Shown here: in pieces, positions 8,671 through 16,245 of the stretch
Layout of the letters: every line of letters starts with the position of its first letter
How positions within the stretch are numbered: position 1 is the stretch's first letter
Assembly (NCBI GenBank): GCA_002440665.1
Contig: DJUX01000046.1
Location: 80,673-144,672, forward strand
Length of the DNA: 64,000 nt
Direction of reading: 5' to 3'
Source: Dechloromonas sp. UBA6271
GTDB lineage: Bacteria; Pseudomonadota; Gammaproteobacteria; Burkholderiales; Rhodocyclaceae
Position numbers and translations under genes: made by a program
Notes under the pieces: generated by a model
The model's input: the letters and a program-made list of their open reading frames with translations, nothing else
The model's database searches: none
Told to the model about the DNA's origin: nothing

Positions 8671-10014
8671 TTATATGACGCCCTGCGCGAGCATGGCATC
8701 GGCCACTTTGACAAAGCCGGCAATGTTGGCACCGTTGACGTAGCTCACCTTGCCGTTGGCATCGCGACCGTAGTTCAGACAGGCTTCATGGATATTGCAA
8801 ATGATTTCGTGCAGGCGGGCATCGACTTCTTCACGTTGCCAGGACAGGCGCATGGCGTTCTGGCTCATTTCAAGGCCCGAGGTCGCCACCCCGCCGGCAT
8901 TGCTGGCCTTGCCGGGCGCGTAAAGCACGCCGTTGCTTTCGAAAACCTTAACGGCCTCGCCGGTCGACGGCATGTTGGCGCCTTCGGCGACGCAGATTAC
9001 GCCATTCTTGAGCAGGCGCTTGGCATCTTCGCCGTCGAGTTCGTTTTGCGTCGCGCACGGCAGGGCGACGTCTACCGGCACGTGCCAGGGGCGCAATCCC
9101 GGGCGGAAGGCGGCGCCGACGCGCTTGGCATAATCACTGACGCGGCCGTAGAGATGATTTTTCACCTCCATCAGTTCGGCCAGTTTCTCCGGCGTAAAAC
9201 CGCTTTCGTCGACGACCGTGCCACTCGAATCCGACACCGTGATGACCTTGGCGCCAAGGGCCATGGCTTTCTCGACTGAATACTGGGCGACATTGCCGGC
9301 CCCGGAAACGCTGACGCGCAGGCCGTCAAAACTGCGGCCGCACTGCTTGAGCATCTGTTCGGCGAAATAGACCGTGCCGTAGCCGGTTGCTTCGGGGCGG
9401 ATCAGCGAGCCGCCGAAACTCAGGCCCTTGCCGGTGAAGACGCAATCGGCGCGGTTCGATAGCTTTTTCATCATGCCGGCCATGAAGCCGACTTCGCGAC
9501 CACCGACGCCGATGTCGCCGGCCGGCACGTCGGTATCGGCGCCGACATGGCGGAACAGTTCGCTGACGAAAGCTTGGCAGAAACGCATCACTTCGCCCGG
9601 GCTGCGGCCCTTCGGGTCGAAATCGGAGCCGCCCTTGCCACCGCCCATTGGCAAGGTGGTCAGGGCATTCTTGAAAGTCTGTTCGAAAGCCAGAAACTTT
9701 AGGATCGAGAGATTGACCGACGGGTGGAAGCGGATACCGCCCTTGTAGGGCCCGATGGCCGAGGAGTGCTGTATGCGGTAGCCGCGATTGACCTGGACGT
9801 CACCATGATCGTCGACCCACGAGACGCGGAACATGATGACCCGCTCAGGTTCGATCAGCCGGTCGAGCAGGCCGTGTTCGGCATACTTCGAGTGCTGCGC
9901 GATGTACGGCCACAGGCTCTCTATGACTTCGGTGACTGCCTGCAGGAACTCCGGTTGCCCGGGGTTGCGGGCGGCTGCTTGCCGGATGAATTCGTTAAAG
10001 CTCTGGTAGCGCAT
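8671..10014 (-). CDS. gdhA: NADP-specific glutamate dehydrogenase
   Basis: Catalyses reductive amination of 2-oxoglutarate with ammonium. The 447-residue length and the segments PMGGGKGGSDFDPKG (substrate-binding and catalytic lysines, near residue 115-130), DVPAGDIGVGGREVG, VSGAGNVAQY (dinucleotide-binding) and the late EGANMPST are typical of the hexameric bacterial enzyme. The ATG at 10014 gives the family start MRYQSFNEFI; an upstream frame extension to 10464 has no family similarity. An intact LysR gene is divergent from it across a 274-base gap. Confidence 0.95.
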   Translation of the reverse strand: MRYQSFNEFIRQAAARNPGQPEFLQAVTEVIESLWPYIAQHSKYAEHGLLDRLIEPERVIMFRVSWVDDHGDVQVNRGYRIQHSSAIGPYKGGIRFHPSVNLSILKFLAFEQTFKNALTTLPMGGGKGGSDFDPKGRSPGEVMRFCQAFVSELFRHVGADTDVPAGDIGVGGREVGFMAGMMKKLSNRADCVFTGKGLSFGGSLIRPEATGYGTVYFAEQMLKQCGRSFDGLRVSVSGAGNVAQYSVEKAMALGAKVITVSDSSGTVVDESGFTPEKLAELMEVKNHLYGRVSDYAKRVGAAFRPGLRPWHVPVDVALPCATQNELDGEDAKRLLKNGVICVAEGANMPSTGEAVKVFESNGVLYAPGKASNAGGVATSGLEMSQNAMRLSWQREEVDARLHEIICNIHEACLNYGRDANGKVSYVNGANIAGFVKVADAMLAQGVI

Positions 10015-10221
10015 CGCTTCTCGTTGGCTCGTTGTGCGTGGTGAATTGTTCAGGATCCCCAGAGTCGGCAGCGTCGTCCCAGGCTCGTGAGGTAGGCATT
10101 GATGGCGGGATGGCGACAATGACCAAGCGCCTTGCGATCCTGAATCGAGGTGCTGCTGGCGCAGGTGCGGAAGCAGGGTGAAGCGGTGATCCTTTTTCAA
10201 CGTTGCAATCATAGGGCCGGA

Positions 10222-10243
10222 TGCCGGGCTTGATAAGCCGGCA
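10222..10243. promoter_or_regulatory. Strong inverted repeat in the gdhA-LysR intergenic region
   Basis: TGCCGGGCTT, GAT, AAGCCGGCA pair over 9 bases with one bulged G. It is followed by a short T-run (GTTTTG). No plus-strand gene ends here, so a regulatory or transcript-end role for leaky upstream transcription is possible. Only the pairing is seen; the role is unknown. Confidence 0.35.
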
Positions 10244-10255
10244 GTTTTGAACAAA

Positions 10256-10278
10256 ACTGTTTCCATTTTGATAACAGT
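10256..10278. promoter_or_regulatory. Candidate LysR-type operator, ACTGTT-N11-AACAGT
   Basis: A perfect 6-base dyad with an 11-base spacer fits the T-N11-A layout of LysR-family binding sites. It ends 10 bases before the GTG start of the LysR gene at 10289 and lies in the shared region with divergent gdhA. Autoregulation and control of gdhA are inferred from position. Confidence 0.45.
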
Positions 10279-10288
10279 CGGAGGCCTT

Positions 10289-11191
10289 GTGCACGACATC
10301 AATGACTTGCTTCTGTTTGCGCATGTGGTCAAGGTCCGGAGTTTTTCCGAGGCGGCGCGCCGCCTCGGTGTCTCCAAGTCACGGGTGAGCAAGGCCGTCG
10401 CCCGCCTCGAAGGTGACCTCGGAGTCCGGCTGTTGCACCGGAGCACCCGCAGCCTTAGTCTCACCGAGGTCGGCGAGGCTTATTTCGAGCATTGCGACCG
10501 GATTCTCGAAGAGTTGAGCCTGGCGGATACGGCCATTTCCCGCTTGCACCAGGAGCCGCGCGGAAAACTGAAGATCAGTGCCCCGGTTGCTTTCAGCACG
10601 ATGCACGTGGCCTCGGCTCTGCCGGATTTCATGGCGTGCTACCCCGATCTGACCGTCGATCTGACGATCAGCGACCGCCTGGTAGACTTGGCCGAAGAGG
10701 GCTATGACATCGCCCTGCGCATCAGCCGCGAGCCGGGCCAGAATCTGGTGGCCCGGCAACTGGCGCCGATCCGCCGCATGATTTGCGCCAGTCCCGACTA
10801 TCTCGCCCGGCGCGGGATGCCGCTCGCCCCCGCGGATCTGGTCCGGCACAACTGTCTGAGCTACACCTTCCTAGATACTCAGGAGGTCTGGCATCTCAAG
10901 GGCGGCGACGGTGATGTTGCGATCCCGGTGTCGGGCACCCTGCGCATAAATGACGACGAGGCGCTGTCGCAGGCAGTGCTCGGCGGCCTCGGGCTGGCCA
11001 TGCTGCCGACCTTCATCGTCGGCCGGGATCTGCAGGACGGTCGCCTGGTCGAGGTGCTCCCCGGCTTTGTCCCGACCGAGCGCTTCATCTACGCCGTGCA
11101 TCTGCCGAACCGGCATTTGCCGCCCAAGGTGCGTGCCTTCATCGATTTTCTGCTCGCCCGCTTCGGTCCGACCCCGTATTGGGACCGCTAA
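10289..11191 (+). CDS. LysR-family transcriptional regulator
   Basis: A 300-residue LysR protein. The N-terminal winged helix-turn-helix (SFSEAARRLGVSKSRVSKAVARLEGDLG, residues ~20-48) is followed by the periplasmic-binding-like effector domain, which ends PYWDR. The GTG at 10289 has GGAGG just upstream and gives a normal N-terminus; a frame extension to 10247 overlaps the putative operator. It is divergent from gdhA, which suggests control of glutamate synthesis, but the effector is unknown. A decayed paralogue lies on the other side of gdhA. Confidence 0.88.
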   Translation: MHDINDLLLFAHVVKVRSFSEAARRLGVSKSRVSKAVARLEGDLGVRLLHRSTRSLSLTEVGEAYFEHCDRILEELSLADTAISRLHQEPRGKLKISAPVAFSTMHVASALPDFMACYPDLTVDLTISDRLVDLAEEGYDIALRISREPGQNLVARQLAPIRRMICASPDYLARRGMPLAPADLVRHNCLSYTFLDTQEVWHLKGGDGDVAIPVSGTLRINDDEALSQAVLGGLGLAMLPTFIVGRDLQDGRLVEVLPGFVPTERFIYAVHLPNRHLPPKVRAFIDFLLARFGPTPYWDR

Positions 11192-11198
11192 ACCCGCC

Positions 11199-11238
11199 GC
11201 GTCACCGTTTTGTAATCCGCCGGTAACGCTGTCTTCAT
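11199..11238 (+). promoter_or_regulatory. Possible tandem PhoB half-sites before the plcP-like gene
   Basis: Four 7-base blocks lie in exact 11-base register: GCGTCAC (11199), TTGTAAT (11210), CGGTAAC (11221), TCTTCAT (11232). Each matches the Pho half-site CTGTCAT at 4-5 of 7 positions and the spacing is that of Pho boxes. The individual matches are weak and no good -10 follows at the ideal distance (TATCGT at 11249 is the best). Confidence 0.4.
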
Positions 11239-11260
11239 GGCGAGGAATTATCGTGCCGCC

Positions 11261-12049
11261 ATGCCCAAGGTCAGATCCGTATTCTTGTCCGACATCCACC
11301 TCGGTACGCGGGCGTGCCAGGCGGATCGGCTTCTCGATTTTCTGCGCGAACACCCGGCCGAACACACTTTCCTGATTGGCGACATCGTCGATTTCTGGGC
11401 GATGAGCCGCAGCATCTGCTGGACGTCGGCGCAGAACACCGTCGTGCAGAAACTGCTGCGCCGGGCCCGGCACGGCGACGACCGCGTGGTCTTCATTCCC
11501 GGCAACCACGACGAGGCGCTGCGCGACTATTGCGGCATCGTTTTCGGCGATATCGAGGTAGCCGACGAAGTGATCCATGAGACCGCCGACGGCCGCCGCT
11601 TCCTGCTCATCCACGGCGACGTCTTCGACCAGGTGACGCGCCACCACCGCTGGGTGGCGGTGCTCGGCGATCAGGCCTACGGGCTGCTGGTGCGGCTCAA
11701 CTTGTGGCTGTCGTGGGGGCGGCGCAAGCTCGGCATCGCCGGCTACTGGTCGCTGGCTAGCTACGCCAAACGCAAGGTCAAGACGGCGCTCAACTTCATC
11801 TTCGATTTTGAGGAATCGGCCGTCCGCCACGCCCGCGAGCGCGGGCTGGACGGCGTCATCTGCGGCCATATCCACTGGGCGACGATGCGCGAGATCGGCG
11901 GCCTCACTTATATCAATTGCGGCGACTGGGTCGATTCGTGCACGGCGATCGTCGAACACTTCGACGGCCGGCTGGAACTGGTGGCCTGGGGTATGCGCAG
12001 CCTGATTCCGGCGCTGGCAACCCCGGTGGCCGAACATGCGGAGGCTTGA
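11261..12049 (+). CDS. plcP: PlcP-like metallophosphoesterase (phospholipase C type, UDP-2,3-diacylglucosamine hydrolase family)
   Basis: Calcineurin-like phosphoesterase with metal-binding motifs SDIHLG (residues ~10-15), GDIVDFW (~40), GNHDE (~81), HGDVFD (~118) and GHIH (~205). The LGTRACQ block, the YWSLASYAKRKVK block and the NCGDWVDSCTA ending recall the PlcP family, which releases diacylglycerol from phospholipids under phosphate starvation, more than LpxH. The ATG at 11261 puts the protein start right before the fold; an ATG at 11237 lies within the possible PhoB sites. The stop directly abuts the start of a glycosyltransferase, the classic PlcP partner. Confidence 0.78.
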   Translation: MPKVRSVFLSDIHLGTRACQADRLLDFLREHPAEHTFLIGDIVDFWAMSRSICWTSAQNTVVQKLLRRARHGDDRVVFIPGNHDEALRDYCGIVFGDIEVADEVIHETADGRRFLLIHGDVFDQVTRHHRWVAVLGDQAYGLLVRLNLWLSWGRRKLGIAGYWSLASYAKRKVKTALNFIFDFEESAVRHARERGLDGVICGHIHWATMREIGGLTYINCGDWVDSCTAIVEHFDGRLELVAWGMRSLIPALATPVAEHAEA

Positions 12050-13231
12050 ATGCGGATTTTGATGGTATCGGACGTGTATTTCCCGCGGGTCAATGGCGTA
12101 TCGACCTCGATCGAAACCTTCCGCCGCACGCTGGCGGCGCAGGGGATCGAGGTCCGGCTAGTGGTGCCCCGCTATGGTGACGAGGCCGAGGAGTCTGGCG
12201 TCGTCCGCGTCGCCGGCCGGCCGATCCCGGGCGACCGCGAGGATCGCCTGGTCGGCTGGCGCGCGATGCAGCGTGCGGTGCTGGCGGCGGCGCAGGATTG
12301 CGACCTGATCCATATCCAGACCCCGTTCATCGCCCACTACGCCGGCCTCAAGGCGGCGCGCAAGCTGGGCTTGCCGGTGGTGGCGACCTACCACACGCTG
12401 TTCGAGGAATACCTGCAGCACTACGCGCCCTTCCTGCCCGCCAGCTGGCTCAAGGGGCAGGCGCGCGCCTTCTCGCGCCGCCAGTGCAATGCGCTGGACG
12501 CGGTGGTCGTGCCATCGACGGCGATGCGCCAGCGGCTCGAAGCCTACGGCGTCACCACGCCGCTGCACGTGCTGCCGACCGGCATCCCGCTCGCCCAGTT
12601 CGCGCGTGGCGATGGCCCTGCCTTCCGCGCACGCCACGGCATCCCGGTCGGGCAGCCGGTGGCGCTGTTCGTCGGGCGCGTGGCGCACGAGAAGAACATC
12701 GGCTTCCTGCTCGAAGCGCTGCTCCATGCCCGCCGCCTGCGTCCCGAGGTGCTGCTGGTGGTGGCAGGCGAAGGGCCGGCGATGGCCGACCTGCAGGCGC
12801 AGGTGCGGGCGCTCGGCCTGCACGGCGCGGTGCGCTTCATCGGCTATCTCGACCGCCAGCGGGAACTACCCGACTGCTACGCGGCGGCCGACGTCTTCGT
12901 CTTCGCCTCGCGCACCGAAACGCAGGGCCTGGTCCTCCTTGAGGCAATGGCGGCCGGGCTGCCGGTGATCGCCCTCGCCGAAATGGGGACCATCGACATC
13001 CTGGCGCCCGGTCGTGGCGCATTCTGCCCTCCGGCCGAGCCCAAGGGCTTCGGCGAAATGCTCGGGCATTTCCTCAACCGCTCGGAGGCCTGGCGGCATC
13101 TGGCCGAAGAAGCGCCGGTTTATGCCCGGGAATGGTCGGATACGGCGATGGCGGCGCGCCTCGCCGGCCTCTATCGTGAATTGGCGGACTTGAAAATTGC
13201 CCCGGAAAGGCCGTTGACCGCAGCAGCGTGA
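12050..13231 (+). CDS. GT4-type glycosyltransferase, probable diacylglycerol glycosyltransferase
   Basis: A 393-residue GT-B enzyme. The N-terminal domain opens MRILMVSDVYFPRVNGVST, the acceptor-side HTLFEEYLQHY follows, and the C-terminal donor domain has FVGRVAHEKNIGFLLEAL (near 205) and the E-x7-E type motif SRTETQGLVLLEAMAAGLPV (near 285). This class includes lipid glycosyltransferases that use diacylglycerol. Start and stop abut plcP with no gap, so the two are almost certainly co-translated. The last residues (LTAAA) are encoded by a degenerate copy of the dispersed repeat. Confidence 0.85.
   Translation: MRILMVSDVYFPRVNGVSTSIETFRRTLAAQGIEVRLVVPRYGDEAEESGVVRVAGRPIPGDREDRLVGWRAMQRAVLAAAQDCDLIHIQTPFIAHYAGLKAARKLGLPVVATYHTLFEEYLQHYAPFLPASWLKGQARAFSRRQCNALDAVVVPSTAMRQRLEAYGVTTPLHVLPTGIPLAQFARGDGPAFRARHGIPVGQPVALFVGRVAHEKNIGFLLEALLHARRLRPEVLLVVAGEGPAMADLQAQVRALGLHGAVRFIGYLDRQRELPDCYAAADVFVFASRTETQGLVLLEAMAAGLPVIALAEMGTIDILAPGRGAFCPPAEPKGFGEMLGHFLNRSEAWRHLAEEAPVYAREWSDTAMAARLAGLYRELADLKIAPERPLTAAA
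13192..13226 (-). repeat. Dispersed TGCGGTCGAC-family element, diverged copy 4
   Basis: Minus-strand reading GCTGCTGCGGTCAAC, GGCC, TTTCC, GGGGC, AATTTTC. The core has one substitution; the second AT tract is intact and the first is weak. It encodes the last dozen residues of the glycosyltransferase. Confidence 0.45.
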
Positions 13232-13242
13232 TTTAATGGCGT

Positions 13243-13464
13243 ATGACTGAACAATTCGAGCAAACCTGCAGCCACTGCCGCTACTTCCGGTCAGCTGATG
13301 CGGTGAATGGCACTTGTCACCGTTTTCCGCCGATCTTCGCCGGCGAAAGTTCGCCGCGCGAAACACATCACTGGCGTTTCCCGATGGTGAGCATCCATGC
13401 CTGGTGCGGCGAATTCCTGCCGGCGCCGCCGGCTCAGATATCTTCGACCGGCGTCACCATCTGA
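13243..13464 (+). CDS. Small four-cysteine protein, probable metal binder
   Basis: A 73-residue protein with CSHCRYF near residue 9, GTCHRFPP near 23 and HAWCGEF near 52. The spacing C-x2-C, C, C with conserved aromatic residues looks like a small zinc-binding domain found in many uncharacterised bacterial and phage proteins. It lies 11 bases after the glycosyltransferase, so it may be the last gene of that operon. Its 3' end overlaps the convergent cyclic-nucleotide-domain gene by 31 bases. Function unknown. Confidence 0.72.
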   Translation: MTEQFEQTCSHCRYFRSADAVNGTCHRFPPIFAGESSPRETHHWRFPMVSIHAWCGEFLPAPPAQISSTGVTI

Positions 13465-13808
13465 TTGACCTTACGCAGGCGCTCGGCCATGACGCGCATG
13501 ACCTGGGTGGCGAAGAAGGGCGTCTGCTGGACCAGGAACTGAAAACGCCTTTCGTCGACGGCGACGAATTCGCAATCGGTGGTGGCGACCACACTGGCCG
13601 AACGCGGGCCGGGCGAGACGATACCCATTTCACCGACGATGTTGCCATGCTGCAGGGTTTCGACGACGCGATTGTTGACGATGACCTCGGCGTGGCCGGT
13701 GGTCAGCACAAACATCGAGTGTCCTTCCTCGCCTTCCGTAAATAGCGGCTGGCCGGCGGGAACGCGGACGATCTCGGGGTTGTTGGCGAATAGTTCGAAG
13801 AAAACCAT
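13434..13808 (-). CDS. Stand-alone cyclic nucleotide-binding domain protein
   Basis: A 124-residue protein made of a single cNMP-binding beta-roll: IVRVPAGQPLFTEGEEGHSMFVLTTG at the start and the phosphate-binding cassette GNIVGEMGIVSPGPRSASVVA near residue 56. There is no helix-turn-helix after it, so it is not a Crp/Fnr regulator itself. It may sense a cyclic nucleotide and act on a partner. The PRSAS in the cassette matches cyclic-nucleotide binders, but whether ligand is bound is unknown. Convergent with the four-cysteine gene. Confidence 0.85.
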   Translation of the reverse strand: MVFFELFANNPEIVRVPAGQPLFTEGEEGHSMFVLTTGHAEVIVNNRVVETLQHGNIVGEMGIVSPGPRSASVVATTDCEFVAVDERRFQFLVQQTPFFATQVMRVMAERLRKVNQMVTPVEDI

Positions 13809-13899
13809 GGGTTAGATTTCCTGAATGACGGTAGCCCGTTTTAGCACAACTGGCCCCGCGGCTTTGTTTCAGAAATATTACAGGCGGGCGGTGTGCGCG

Positions 13900-14595
13900 C
13901 TAGAAAATGGGCGGCGTGATGAAGCGCAGGCCGATCGACAGCCAGCGTTCGCCGTGCATGTCGGCGAGATTGCTGCCGACCGTGGTGTCGACCTGCAGGT
14001 GACCGGGAATCAGCCAGTAGCGCACGCCGCCTTGCAGGAAGGGGCGGCCGGTATCTTGTCCGAAGGCTTCGGCGATGATGTAGAGGTGCCGGGTGGCGGC
14101 GGTTTCGCTGCCGAGGCCCCAGGTCATGCGCGTTTCCCGGGTGTCGCCGAAGTGGGTGGCGCCGAGGTTGGCGTGCAGCACGACGCGGTCGTCGGCCAGC
14201 GAGAGGCTGCCCGGCAGGTAGAAATAGGGACCGCCGGACTGCCCGCGGCCGGTCTGCGTGGCGTAGCCGGCGGCGAGGCCGAGGCCCCAGCCATTGGTTT
14301 CCAGCGGTTTGAACAGGGTCTTGCCCTGGACGACGACGGCGCCGCTTTGTGCTGCACCGTCGAAGCGGGAGAGGGCGCCGCCCAGCGTCATCTCGAAATT
14401 GCCGCCGGGGTTGCAGGCCGGCAGCGCCCAGAGTTCGTGGGTGTTGTGTTCGTGCAAGTAGGCCCAGGTTTCGAGCTGGCAGGCCTGCGGGTCGGTGATC
14501 CGAGCATCGTCGGTGACCATCGGGCGCGCCGCCTCGGCCCCGTGGTGCAGGCAGGCGAGCAGGGCGACGAGGGGCAGGCGTTGGCGAAACGGCAT
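13900..14595 (-). CDS. Predicted outer-membrane beta-barrel protein
   Basis: A 231-residue exported protein. The signal peptide (MPFRQRLPLVALLACLHHGAEA) is followed by alternating hydrophobic/polar strands typical of a small barrel, and the C-terminus ends in a barrel-like GLRFITPPIF. No enzyme motif is visible. It resembles a family of uncharacterised outer-membrane or transporter-like proteins. It lacks a clear ribosome binding site at 14595. A weak PhoB-like box with a -10 lies directly upstream. It is divergent from dgkA. Confidence 0.7.
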   Translation of the reverse strand: MPFRQRLPLVALLACLHHGAEAARPMVTDDARITDPQACQLETWAYLHEHNTHELWALPACNPGGNFEMTLGGALSRFDGAAQSGAVVVQGKTLFKPLETNGWGLGLAAGYATQTGRGQSGGPYFYLPGSLSLADDRVVLHANLGATHFGDTRETRMTWGLGSETAATRHLYIIAEAFGQDTGRPFLQGGVRYWLIPGHLQVDTTVGSNLADMHGERWLSIGLRFITPPIF

Positions 14596-14604
14596 GGAGG
14601 CGGG

Positions 14605-14638
14605 ATTGTAAGCAGGTTTTGTGACGCCCCGGTTAAGG
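14605..14638 (-). promoter_or_regulatory. Possible PhoB box and -10 for the barrel-protein gene
   Basis: On the minus strand CCTTAAC, CGGG, GCGTCAC is followed after exactly 10 bases by TACAAT, the same geometry as the much better box at 17589-17622. One half-site is weak, and the predicted transcript start would fall only a few bases before the ATG, so this is tentative. Confidence 0.35.
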
Positions 14639-14671
14639 CGGTTGTCATCAAACCTTAGCGCGCGGCGATTA

Positions 14672-14689
14672 CCGTGAGCGCTTTCACGG
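14672..14689. promoter_or_regulatory. Perfect CCGTGA-N6-TCACGG dyad before dgkA
   Basis: A 6-base perfect inverted repeat with a 6-base spacer, the geometry of Crp-type operators (TGTGA-N6-TCACA) with C/G in place of the outer T/A. It ends 7 bases before the dgkA ATG and includes part of its GGAG ribosome binding site, so it could be an operator or an RNA hairpin affecting translation. Confidence 0.4.
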
Positions 14690-14696
14690 AGCCGCG

Positions 14697-15113
14697 ATGC
14701 ACGACCCGACACCGCACGAACTCGGCCTCGACCCGGCCAACGAATCGCCCTTCAAGGGCAAGACAGGCCTGCGCCGGGTCTGGAATGCCTTCAATTACTC
14801 GATCTCCGGCCTGAAAGCGGCCTACCTGTGCGAAGACGCTTTCCGCCAGGAGGTCTGGCTGGCGCTGCTGCTGATCCCGGCGGCGTTCGTGCTGCCGGTG
14901 CCGTGGCTGGGGCGCGGCCTGATGATCGCCAGCGTGCTGCTGGTGCTGGTCGTCGAACTGCTCAATTCGGCCATTGAAGCGGTGGTCGACCGCGTCAGCC
15001 TGGAAAACCACCGCCTTGCCAAGCGCGCCAAGGATATCGGCAGCGCGGCGGTGCTGGTCTCGCTGCTGACGGTCGTCGTGGTCTGGACCTGCGTGCTGCT
15101 GGGGGCGTCATGA
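14697..15113 (+). CDS. dgkA: Diacylglycerol kinase DgkA
   Basis: Small integral membrane kinase that converts diacylglycerol to phosphatidic acid. The 138-residue protein has three hydrophobic helices and the catalytic signature ELLNSAIEAVVDR (near residue 84), then RAKDIGSAAV (near 109). An extra ~25 hydrophilic residues precede the family start. Its stop overlaps the next glycosyltransferase start (ATGA), so the two genes are coupled. With plcP and lipid glycosyltransferases close by, a role in recycling diacylglycerol is likely. Confidence 0.93.
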   Translation: MHDPTPHELGLDPANESPFKGKTGLRRVWNAFNYSISGLKAAYLCEDAFRQEVWLALLLIPAAFVLPVPWLGRGLMIASVLLVLVVELLNSAIEAVVDRVSLENHRLAKRAKDIGSAAVLVSLLTVVVVWTCVLLGAS

Positions 15114-16237
15114 GAACGCTCGATATCGCCTTCGTCACCGAAACCTATCCGCCCGAAGTCAATGGCGTGGCCATGACGGTCGGCTGGCTGGTAACCGGCC
15201 TGCGCGAACGCGGCCATCGCGTCAGCGTCATCCGCCCGCGGCAGGACAAGGCCGACGCCGGCGGCGAGCACGAGCTGGCGCTGTCTGGCCTGCCGCTTCC
15301 CGGCTACCCCGGCCTGCGTTTCGGTCTGCCGGCGGGTGGCCGGCTTGCGCGCCAGTGGCGGCAGCGGCGTCCCGACCTGGTGCATGTCGTCACCGAAGGC
15401 CCGCTCGGCTGGTCGGCGGTGAGCACGGCGCGCCGGCTGGGGATTCCGGTGACGTCCGGCTTTCACACCAATTTCGACCGCTACAGCGTGCATTACGGTG
15501 TCGGCTGGATGCGCCCGGCGGTCGCCGCCTACCTGCGCGCTCTGCACCGGCGCACGCGGGCGACCATGGTGCCGACGGCGGCGCTGGCTGCCGATCTGGC
15601 CGGCGAGGGGATTGGCGGCGTGCGCGTGGTCGGGCGCGGCGTCGATACCGTGCTTTTCGATCCGGCGCGCCGTTCGTCGTCGCTGAGAAGTGGCTGGGGC
15701 GCGGTGGACAGCTGGCCGGTCTGCCTCTACGTCGGCCGCCTGGCGCCGGAAAAGAACCTGGCGCTGGTGCGTCGCGGCTTCGCGGCGATCCGCGCCCGTC
15801 ATCCGCTGGCGCGCATGGTCTGGGTCGGCGACGGGCCGTCGGCGCGGCAACTGGCCGCCGAGCATCCCGATCACCATTTTGCCGGCGTGCGATTGGGAGA
15901 CGACCTCGCCGCCCATTACGCCAGCGCCGATCTTTTTCTCTTTCCCAGTCTCACCGAAACCTACGGCAACGTGGTGGCGGAGGCGATGGCCAGCGGGTTG
16001 CCGGTGGCCGCCTATCGCAGCGCGGCGGCGGCTGAGCTGGTGATGCATGAGCGCAACGGGGTCGTCGCCTCGCCGGGTGACGAAGAGGCCTACATTGCCG
16101 CGGCGCTATGGACGCTGGCCGAGCCGGGGCGCCTCGACGGGCTGGCAGTGGCGGCGCGGCAGGCGATGCTGTCGCGCGGCTGGGGCGAGGTCGTCGCCTC
16201 GTTCGAGGTCGTCGCCCGCGAGGCGCTGGCCGGCTGA
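15110..16237 (+). CDS. GT4-type glycosyltransferase (MgtA-like mannosyltransferase family)
   Basis: A 375-residue GT-B enzyme: DIAFVTETYPPEVNGVAMTV at the N-terminus, SGFHTNFDRYSVHYG acceptor-side segment, CLYVGRLAPEKNLALV near residue 205 and the donor motif SLTETYGNVVAEAMASGLPV near 285. It resembles GDP-mannose-dependent alpha-mannosyltransferases that act on lipid acceptors; the true sugar and acceptor cannot be read from sequence. It overlaps dgkA by four bases. It is similar in architecture to, but clearly distinct from, the enzyme at 12050. Confidence 0.85.
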   Translation: MRTLDIAFVTETYPPEVNGVAMTVGWLVTGLRERGHRVSVIRPRQDKADAGGEHELALSGLPLPGYPGLRFGLPAGGRLARQWRQRRPDLVHVVTEGPLGWSAVSTARRLGIPVTSGFHTNFDRYSVHYGVGWMRPAVAAYLRALHRRTRATMVPTAALAADLAGEGIGGVRVVGRGVDTVLFDPARRSSSLRSGWGAVDSWPVCLYVGRLAPEKNLALVRRGFAAIRARHPLARMVWVGDGPSARQLAAEHPDHHFAGVRLGDDLAAHYASADLFLFPSLTETYGNVVAEAMASGLPVAAYRSAAAAELVMHERNGVVASPGDEEAYIAAALWTLAEPGRLDGLAVAARQAMLSRGWGEVVASFEVVAREALAG

Positions 16238-16245
16238 GCCGTCGT

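Noticed and set aside
10222..10243. Hairpin as a classical gene terminator
   Set aside because: No plus-strand gene ends in front of it; kept only as an unexplained inverted repeat.
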